From an uncultured Collinsella sp. (GTDB lineage: Bacteria > Actinomycetota > Coriobacteriia > Coriobacteriales > Coriobacteriaceae): a stretch of 9,066 nucleotides of DNA. Numbering within the stretch: position 1 is the first letter of the stretch; each line of letters begins with the position of its first letter. The notes beneath the pieces were generated by a model that was not told the DNA's origin, did no database searches, and saw only the letters and a list, made by a program, of their open reading frames with translations. The translations under genes and the position numbers were made by a program. Location of the stretch: the NCBI GenBank assembly GCA_900752545.1, contig CAADVS010000021.1:1-9066 (forward strand), read 5' to 3'. Positions 5,093-9,066 of this stretch are shown piece after piece.

Positions 5093-7123
5093 CTACAGCT
5101 CGTTGGCCGCGTGATATGCCGTGCGAATGGCGCTCGCGATGTCGGCGGTGCGCTCGCCCGAGCAGTCGCCCACACAGGTCACGGGCACCGTCACGCCGTC
5201 CAGGTCAAACGCGTTGGCCTTGGAGCCCACGGCCATCACCACGTAATCGCAGGCAATCTTCACCGGCTCCTCGGTGCCGTCTTCGGCAGTACGAATAGCC
5301 TCCACGCCCTCGTCGGTAACGGCGGTTAGACGGGTCTTCACGTGCTGCTCCACGTTGTGCTCTGCAAAATCGCTCATAATCAGCGGCAGAATGGTCTCGG
5401 ACTCGCCCGCGGCAATCTTGTCGAGCATCTCCACGATCGCCACCTCGCAGCCGCGCTGCAGCAGGTACTCGGCAGTCTCGGTGCCCACCAGGCCACCGCC
5501 AATGACGGCGACGCGCCCACTGAGCTCCACCTTGCCGGCCAGCACGTCCCAGCTCGAGATGACCTTGTCCGAGTCGGCACCCGGAACGGGGATGACAACG
5601 TCGTGCGCGCCCACGGCCACAATCGCGGCGTCAGCGGCGTTGAGGTCCTCAGCGGTAGCGGCGTGGTTGAGCTCAACCTTCACACCCAGGCCAGGCAGAA
5701 TCTTCTCGTAATACTCGACCGAGCGCATGATCTCGTCCTTGCGCGGAGGCGCGGCCGCCAGCACAATCTGGCCGCCCAGATGATCGCTCGCCTCGTAGAC
5801 GGTCACATCGTAGCCGCGCTTGGCCGCCACGCGCGCGGCCTCCAGGCCGGCAATACCGCCGCCCACCACGGCGATCTTCTTGTCACCCTCGCCCGGCTTG
5901 ATGGCGATGGTCGCCTCATCGCCGTTCTCGGCATTAAGCACGCACGAGATGTACTTGCGGTTTTGAATCGCGTCGACGCAACCCTTGTTGCAGTTGAGGC
6001 ACTCGCGAATAGGCTCGCCCGTGGCGGCCTTCAGCGCAATGTCGGGGTCGCACATGAGCGAGCGGCCATAGGCGATGATGTCGGCCGAGCCATCCTCCAG
6101 GATCTTCTCGCCGGCCTCGACCGAAACCACGCGGCCGACGGTTGCCACCGGCACGGAGACCAGGGCCTTGACGCGCTCGGCCACGGGCAGCGTCCAATTG
6201 TAGGGCATGGCACCCATGGGCGGAATGGTGTCGCCCATGTTGCCGGTGTGGTTGGCCTGTGCAACCTGGATCATATCGATGCCCGCGCCCTCGAGCAGCT
6301 TGGCAAACTCGCAAGCCTCGTCGGGCTGCAGTCCGCCCTTGCCGCGCGGCGTGCCGTCAGGGTTCTCCATGATCACGGGGAGCTTGTACTCCACCATCAG
6401 CTGCGGCGCGGCCTCCTTAATGGCGGCGACGACCTCGAGCGCATAGCGAACGCGGTTCTCGAACGAGCCGCCGTATTCGTCGGTGCGCTGGTTGAGGATG
6501 GCCGAGCACAGCGAGCCCACCAGGCGGTCGCCGTGGACCTCGATGGCGTCGATCCCGGCCTGCTGTGCGCGAGCGGCCGAGGCAGCGATGGCCTCCTTGA
6601 TCTGGGTGAGCTGCTCCACGCTGGCCTCGTTCACAAAGTGCTGCATGTCGTGGTGCAGCTTGGCGTAGGCCTGATTGCGGATCTCGTTGGACTCGGTCAT
6701 TTTGGCGGCAAAGGTCTCCTCGTCTCCGGCGGCCTTGGCCTCCTGCGCAGCCTTGGCGGCGGCCATGGATCCCATGACCATGTGGCCGACCCCGGGCACG
6801 TCGTACTCGGGGTGGAACAGCTGCAAAGCGATCTTGGCGCCGTGCTTGTGGACGGCATCGGCCAGCGCCTTAAACGTGGGGATCTGGGCGTCGGTTGCCA
6901 GCTTGGGCGTGGGGCTCGCGGTCATAACAGGAGCGACGTCGCCGATGACGATGTAGCTCACGCCGCCACGGGCCAGGCGCTCGTAAAAAGCCAGGCTGCG
7001 CTCGCCAATGGAACCGTCGCGCTCCTCGTAGCCGGTGGTCAGCGGCGGAAACATAATGCGGTTCTTGAGCTCAAGGGGACCAACCGTAATGGGCTGGAGC
7101 AGCTTGGATGCAGGTGCGGTCAT
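5093..7123 (-). CDS. NADH:flavin oxidoreductase of the old yellow enzyme / 2,4-dienoyl-CoA reductase type (FMN, [4Fe-4S], FAD)
   Basis: The protein has the build of FadH, BaiCD/BaiH and 2-enoate reductases. Numbering is from the alternative start at 7129. An FMN-binding TIM barrel (about 8-370) includes QRTDEYGGSFENR. A [4Fe-4S] motif CX2CX3CX11C follows at C377, C380, C384 and C396. A first dinucleotide fold has GGGIAG (423-428), an NAD(P)H fold has GGGLVG (544-549), and FAD-type CVGDC is at 652-656. Family role: NADH electrons pass through FAD and Fe-S to FMN, which reduces a C=C bond; the substrate is not readable. Residues about 119-170 form an unusual Ala-rich helical insertion. The HGDRLVGSL segment (199-207) lacks the usual GYL tyrosine. 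The start at 7123 is chosen because AGAGAGGA lies 6 bases upstream; the ATG at 7129 would abut that site. Monocistronic, with its own terminator. Confidence 0.92.
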   Translation of the reverse strand: MTAPASKLLQPITVGPLELKNRIMFPPLTTGYEERDGSIGERSLAFYERLARGGVSYIVIGDVAPVMTASPTPKLATDAQIPTFKALADAVHKHGAKIALQLFHPEYDVPGVGHMVMGSMAAAKAAQEAKAAGDEETFAAKMTESNEIRNQAYAKLHHDMQHFVNEASVEQLTQIKEAIAASAARAQQAGIDAIEVHGDRLVGSLCSAILNQRTDEYGGSFENRVRYALEVVAAIKEAAPQLMVEYKLPVIMENPDGTPRGKGGLQPDEACEFAKLLEGAGIDMIQVAQANHTGNMGDTIPPMGAMPYNWTLPVAERVKALVSVPVATVGRVVSVEAGEKILEDGSADIIAYGRSLMCDPDIALKAATGEPIRECLNCNKGCVDAIQNRKYISCVLNAENGDEATIAIKPGEGDKKIAVVGGGIAGLEAARVAAKRGYDVTVYEASDHLGGQIVLAAAPPRKDEIMRSVEYYEKILPGLGVKVELNHAATAEDLNAADAAIVAVGAHDVVIPVPGADSDKVISSWDVLAGKVELSGRVAVIGGGLVGTETAEYLLQRGCEVAIVEMLDKIAAGESETILPLIMSDFAEHNVEQHVKTRLTAVTDEGVEAIRTAEDGTEEPVKIACDYVVMAVGSKANAFDLDGVTVPVTCVGDCSGERTADIASAIRTAYHAANEL

Positions 7124-7129
7124 AGACAT

Positions 7130-7137
7130 TCCTCTCT
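7130..7137 (-). promoter_or_regulatory. Ribosome binding site that decides the oxidoreductase start
   Basis: Minus-strand AGAGAGGA ends immediately before the ATG at 7129 (spacing 0) and 6 bases before the ATG at 7123. Normal spacing favours 7123, removing two residues (MS) from the longer frame. Confidence 0.6.
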
Positions 7138-7175
7138 TATAGGCGCGGCGGCGATGGTGCCGTGTAATTGTCTAG

Positions 7176-7205
7176 AGGATATGGCATGGGGGTACAGCGG
7201 CACAA
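7176..7205 (-). promoter_or_regulatory. Possible promoter of the oxidoreductase gene
   Basis: Minus-strand TTGTGC (7205-7200), 18 bases, TATCCT (7181-7176). Both boxes are only partial matches (3 and 4 of 6). The position between the palindrome array and the gene is suitable, so array-bound proteins could influence it. Confidence 0.25.
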
Positions 7206-7270
7206 CGAAAATCGGCGAATATCAGGTGGCGGCAGGTGGATGGGGCGGGACGGCCCGTCGGTTTGTCTCA

Positions 7271-7315
7271 ATCTGTAACAGTTGCTCGGCAAAACCGGGT
7301 CTTACTGTTACAGAT
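7271..7315. repeat. Palindrome unit 1
   Basis: Arms ATCTGTAACAGT (7271-7282) and ACTGTTACAGAT (7304-7315) pair perfectly over 12 bases. Inside, CTCGG and CCGGG can pair around a CAAAA loop, so most of the unit folds into one hairpin. Confidence 0.85.
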
Positions 7316-7351
7316 CAAGATATTCCTCTCGACCCATCCTCAACAATCTAG

Positions 7352-7396
7352 ATCTGTAACAGCTAGGCCCATTTTTGACCCCTACCTGTTACAAAT
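7352..7396. repeat. Palindrome unit 2
   Basis: Left arm ATCTGTAACA (7352-7361); right arm TGTTACAAAT (7387-7396) has the only arm mismatch in the array. Just inside, G/C and then TAGG/CCTA continue the pairing, with one mismatch between. Just outside, TCT (7347-7349) pairs with AGA (7399-7401). Confidence 0.8.
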
Positions 7397-7431
7397 CGAG
7401 ACAAACCAAACCCGCCTGCTAGAAAATCTCA

Positions 7432-7476
7432 ATCTGTAACAACAACTCGGCAAAATCCGTCCCTTGTGTTACAGAT
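7432..7476. repeat. Palindrome unit 3
   Basis: Arms 7432-7441 and 7467-7476 pair perfectly. The loop shares CTCGGCAAAA with unit 1 (7446-7455 versus 7285-7294), and CGG/CCG can pair inside it. Outside, TCT and AGA extend the dyad. Confidence 0.85.
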
Positions 7477-7502
7477 TTAGACAAACCGTCCGGGCGGGAA
7501 CT

Positions 7503-7567
7503 CAACATCTCAATCTGTAACACCTAGCCGTCCAAATCGGGTCTAGATGTTACAGATCGAGATGTTG
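7503..7567. repeat. Palindrome unit 4, longest arms
   Basis: The arms extend to 20 bases, 7503-7522 and 7548-7567, with a single mismatch. Inside, CTAG/CTAG and CCG/CGG can also pair, leaving a loop of about 7 bases. It is the most complete unit and the one nearest the tRNA terminator. Confidence 0.88.
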
Positions 7568-7612
7568 TTTGAGAGGTTGAGAATTGGACCGAAAGCACGG
7601 TCACGAAATAAC

Positions 7613-7642
7613 AAAAAAGCTCGCCGGCTAGGCCGACGAGCT
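7613..7642 (-). terminator. Rho-independent terminator of the initiator tRNA
   Basis: On the minus strand an 11-bp stem with one G-T wobble (7642-7632 with 7628-7618) closes a 3-base loop and is followed by TTTTT. It starts 9 bases after the tRNA CCA end, so the tRNA is likely a single-gene transcript. Confidence 0.9.
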
Positions 7643-7651
7643 GCAAGTTCT

Positions 7652-7728
7652 TGGTCGCGGGGGCAGGATTTGAACCTACGACCTCCGGGTTATGAGCCCG
7701 GCGAGCTACCAGACTGCTCCACCCCGCA
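7652..7728 (-). tRNA. tRNA-fMet (initiator, anticodon CAT)
   Basis: The 77-base cloverleaf includes an encoded CCA. Initiator hallmarks are the three G-C pairs at the base of the anticodon stem (CCGGG-CTCATAA-CCCGG) and A11 in the D stem (GAGC/GCTC). The T arm is GTAGG-TTCAAAT-CCTGC with one wobble. The acceptor runs TGCGGGG/CCCCGCG, so the terminal opposition 1-72 is U-G rather than the C-A mismatch found in E. coli and many other bacterial initiators. Confidence 0.95.
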
Positions 7729-7759
7729 ATGTCTGGACGCCTCATGTGCGCAAGAAAGA

Positions 7760-7788
7760 ATATTACGTGGGAGTTCGGTAAACGGCAA
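7760..7788 (-). promoter_or_regulatory. Likely promoter of the initiator tRNA
   Basis: Minus-strand TTGCCG (7788-7783), 17 bases, TAATAT (7765-7760), about 32 bases before the mature 5' end. The AT-rich -10 and exact spacing support it; the -35 is only a partial match. Confidence 0.45.
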
Positions 7789-7882
7789 GGAAAATCTCGT
7801 AGAGCATAATTCCTTCATATTTAAAACCCTCAGCCCATATCGCCGTGAACGAATCACAGCCTAGCGCTGCCGACGGCGCGTA

Positions 7883-7888
7883 TACAAT
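7883..7888 (+). promoter_or_regulatory. Possible -10 box of coaX
   Basis: TACAAT (5 of 6 matches) lies 36 bases before the coaX start, inside TATACAAT. No -35 box is evident at the right distance, so confidence is low. Confidence 0.3.
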
Positions 7889-7914
7889 GGTGCGCGTCCT
7901 TTTATGCCAACACC

Positions 7915-7919
7915 GGGAG
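7915..7919 (+). promoter_or_regulatory. Ribosome binding site of coaX
   Basis: GGGAG lies 5 bases before the ATG at 7925. It decides for that start over the in-frame ATG at 7904, which has no such site. Confidence 0.7.
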
Positions 7920-7924
7920 TAGAC

Positions 7925-8698
7925 ATGCTGCTCGCTATCGATATGGGAAACACGCAGACGGCCATGGGCCTGTTTGACGGAAACGAGCTGGTGCAGTCGT
8001 GGCGCATGCCCACCGACCGCTCCTATACCGCCGACGAGATCCACGTGCGCCTGATGGGCTTCTTTAAGATGTACGGCCTTTCGCTCGACGCGGTCGACGC
8101 GATCGCCTTTGCCGGCGTGGTGCCGCAGCTCTCGCGCGAGTGGCACGCCGTGGCCGACCGCATCGCGGCAGACGCCATCGTCATCGGCCCGCAGACCGCC
8201 GCCGTGACCAAGCTGCGTGCGGCACGCCCTCAGGCTGTGGGTGCCGACCGCATCGCCAACGCCGTTGCGGCCGAGACTTTCTACGGCGCCCCGGCGATCG
8301 TGGTGGACTTTGGCACCGCAACCAATATCGATGTCATCGATGAGGACGGCTATTACATTGGCGGAGCGATCGCGCCGGGCATCCGCATCTCCATGGACGC
8401 ACTTGCCGCCCGTGCCGCCAAGCTCGCCAGCGTGCCGCTCGAGGCGCCCGAGCACGCCATCGGCCGCGATACCGAGGAGTGCATCAAGGTGGGCGCCGTG
8501 ATGGGCGCCGCCGCCATGGCCGAGGGCTTGGTCACGCGCATGAAGCGCGAGCTGGGCCGCGAGGACGCCACTGTTATCGCCACGGGCGGTCTCGCCGGCA
8601 TCGTCGCCGATTCGACCGATGCCTTCGACGTGGTCGACGGTCAGCTCACCATTAAGGGCATCTGCGAAATCTACCGCCGCATGCAGGAGCAGGGGTAG
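7925..8698 (+). CDS. coaX: Type III pantothenate kinase
   Basis: CoaX phosphorylates pantothenate with ATP to 4'-phosphopantothenate, the first step of coenzyme A synthesis in the cytoplasm. The type III family is known to be insensitive to CoA feedback and to need a monovalent cation. All family motifs are present, numbered from MLLAIDMGNT: DMGNTQTA at 6-13 (phosphate loop), GADR at 106-109 with the probable catalytic D108, DFGTAT at 128-133 and GGAIAPG at 146-152. The length of 257 residues fits the usual ~255-260. The start at 7925 has GGGAG 5 bases upstream. The in-frame ATG at 7904 would add seven residues before the first strand and lacks a ribosome site. The gene stands alone, divergent from the tRNA and convergent with birA. 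Confidence 0.96.
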   Translation: MLLAIDMGNTQTAMGLFDGNELVQSWRMPTDRSYTADEIHVRLMGFFKMYGLSLDAVDAIAFAGVVPQLSREWHAVADRIAADAIVIGPQTAAVTKLRAARPQAVGADRIANAVAAETFYGAPAIVVDFGTATNIDVIDEDGYYIGGAIAPGIRISMDALAARAAKLASVPLEAPEHAIGRDTEECIKVGAVMGAAAMAEGLVTRMKRELGREDATVIATGGLAGIVADSTDAFDVVDGQLTIKGICEIYRRMQEQG

Positions 8699-8754
8699 GA
8701 CAGGGACCTAAGTCGGCACACCCGATGCCACAGTCCCCGCAAATGGTCGCCAAG

Positions 8755-8798
8755 CCTATTCCTCAAAATCGAAAATTATTTCAGTTTTGAGGAATAGG
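8755..8798. repeat. Perfect 14-bp inverted repeat downstream of coaX
   Basis: CCTATTCCTCAAAA (8755-8768) and TTTTGAGGAATAGG (8785-8798) pair perfectly across a 16-base AT-rich middle, in which GAAA/TTTC can pair again. The 44-base element lies 56 bases after the coaX stop. No T-run follows on the plus strand, so it does not look like an ordinary intrinsic terminator. It may protect or punctuate the coaX 3' end, or be a dispersed palindromic repeat. Confidence 0.8.
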
Positions 8799-8824
8799 AC
8801 CGCGAGGCCACCCTGCAGTCACAC

Positions 8825-8858
8825 AAAAGCCATCCTCGGTGCAGGCCGAGGATGGCTT
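8825..8858. terminator. Convergent terminator between coaX and birA
   Basis: A perfect 13-bp stem, 8827-8839 (AAGCCATCCTCGG) with 8846-8858, closes a 6-base loop. On the minus strand the 3' side runs into CTTTTGTG, a fair U-tract for birA. On the plus strand it runs into CTTCGTTGTC, a weaker one for coaX. It probably serves both genes. Confidence 0.8.
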
Positions 8859-8895
8859 CGTTGTCATCGCCATCTTTGAGCGCTGGCGCCTCGCG

Positions 8896-9066
8896 TCACA
8901 GCCCGCGAATGCGCACGGCCTCGGGCGGAAACTCCTGCTCGCCGGCATCGGTCTTGATGGTCGCGCGACCCCAGATGTCCAGGCCCGCGAACACGCCCAC
9001 CGCGAGCGGCAGGCCGTTGGGCGACACCGCCGCGACCTGGCGGCCCAGCAGTGGCACCATGTCGAA
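8896..9066 (-). CDS. birA: Biotin-[acetyl-CoA-carboxylase] ligase, C-terminal end (partial)
   Basis: Only the last 56 residues are in the window, ending at a TGA. They show the small SH3-like C-terminal domain of biotin protein ligase: LLGRQVAAV, a turn, GVFAGLDIWGRATIKT and a closing EFPPEAVRIRGL. The pattern is G-x-V, then G-x-(D)-x-x-G-x-(A/L) and a final V-x-I-R. BirA activates biotin to biotinyl-AMP and attaches it to carboxylase carrier proteins. Whether this copy also has the N-terminal DNA-binding domain of bifunctional BirA cannot be seen. In many bacteria birA and coaX are adjacent, which supports the call. Confidence 0.8.
   Translation of the reverse strand, partial: FDMVPLLGRQVAAVSPNGLPLAVGVFAGLDIWGRATIKTDAGEQEFPPEAVRIRGL

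Larger units (their letters stand above)
7260..7567. repeat. Array of four evenly spaced long palindromes
   Basis: Four units each have ATCTGTAACA, exactly 25 bases, then TGTTACAGAT. Left arms start at 7271, 7352, 7432 and 7513 (steps 81, 80, 81); right arms at 7306, 7387, 7467 and 7548. Seven of the eight arms are identical over 10 bases; one has a single change. Farther out, GGTTTGTCT before unit 1 (7260-7268) is the inverse of AGACAAACC after units 2 and 3 (7399-7407, 7479-7487), so the ancestral palindrome was longer. Loops and linkers vary. The array lies between the initiator tRNA terminator and the oxidoreductase start. It could be an operator array, a BIME-like cluster of palindromic elements or a set of structured RNAs. 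I do not recognise the family. Confidence 0.9.

Noticed and set aside
5342..7351. A 669-residue plus-strand frame antisense to the oxidoreductase gene
   Set aside because: It is the mirror of the codon bias of the real gene, shows no family motifs and ends inside the palindrome array. The minus-strand protein has complete cofactor motifs.
7260..7567. CRISPR array
   Set aside because: The arm repeats every 80-81 bases, but only 10 bases are shared, each is paired with an inverted copy, the loops resemble each other and there are no cas genes in view.
7763..8455. A 230-residue minus-strand frame over coaX
   Set aside because: Antisense shadow of coaX, which has every family motif and a ribosome site.
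8703..8737. Hairpin GGGAC/GTCCC with inner GGCA/TGCC after coaX
   Set aside because: Short stems with a large internal loop; not clearly above chance in GC-rich DNA.

Overview
The window looks like chromosomal DNA of a GC-rich, probably strictly anaerobic Actinomycetota, most likely a Coriobacteriia such as Collinsella. The clues are high GC with strong third-position bias, giving long false ORFs antisense to the real genes, a complex-I-like membrane module of the kind used by hydrogen-metabolising anaerobes, and an Fe-S flavin reductase of the old yellow enzyme/2,4-dienoyl-CoA reductase type. The genus is inference.

Left part (1-3968, minus strand). Three tightly packed genes form the start of an operon that leaves the window at its left edge. 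In transcription order they are: a 960-residue fusion of an antiporter-like subunit (NuoL/EchA type) with a NuoH/EchB-type subunit; a NuoB/EchC-type [4Fe-4S] subunit; and a NuoC/EchD-type subunit, cut by the edge. The order A-B-C-D and the CxxC spacing in the NuoB-like protein resemble an energy-converting (group 4) [NiFe]-hydrogenase more than respiratory complex I. The large catalytic subunit that would settle this is not in the window.

Middle (3969-5092). A small protein with two helix-turn-helix domains, like the OrfA of an IS150-type element but without any OrfB, sits upstream of the operon. It has its own terminator, and a 7-5-7 inverted repeat overlaps its likely promoter. A roughly 240-base AT-rich stretch without a gene and a strong terminator follow.

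Right centre (5093-7729). A roughly 676-residue NADH:flavin oxidoreductase (minus strand) lies downstream of the most striking structure in the window. This is an array of four long palindromes between its start and an initiator tRNA gene. Each palindrome has the arm ATCTGTAACA, exactly 25 bases, then the inverted arm. Successive units start 80-81 bases apart. Arms are conserved, while loops and linkers differ but often keep base pairing. I do not recognise it as a known repeat family.

Right part (7730-9066). Type III pantothenate kinase (coaX, plus strand) faces the 3' end of a biotin ligase gene (birA, minus strand). Between them are a perfect 14-bp inverted repeat of unknown role and a 13-bp-stem terminator that can serve both genes. 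All assignments come from reading motifs by eye; no database search was possible.
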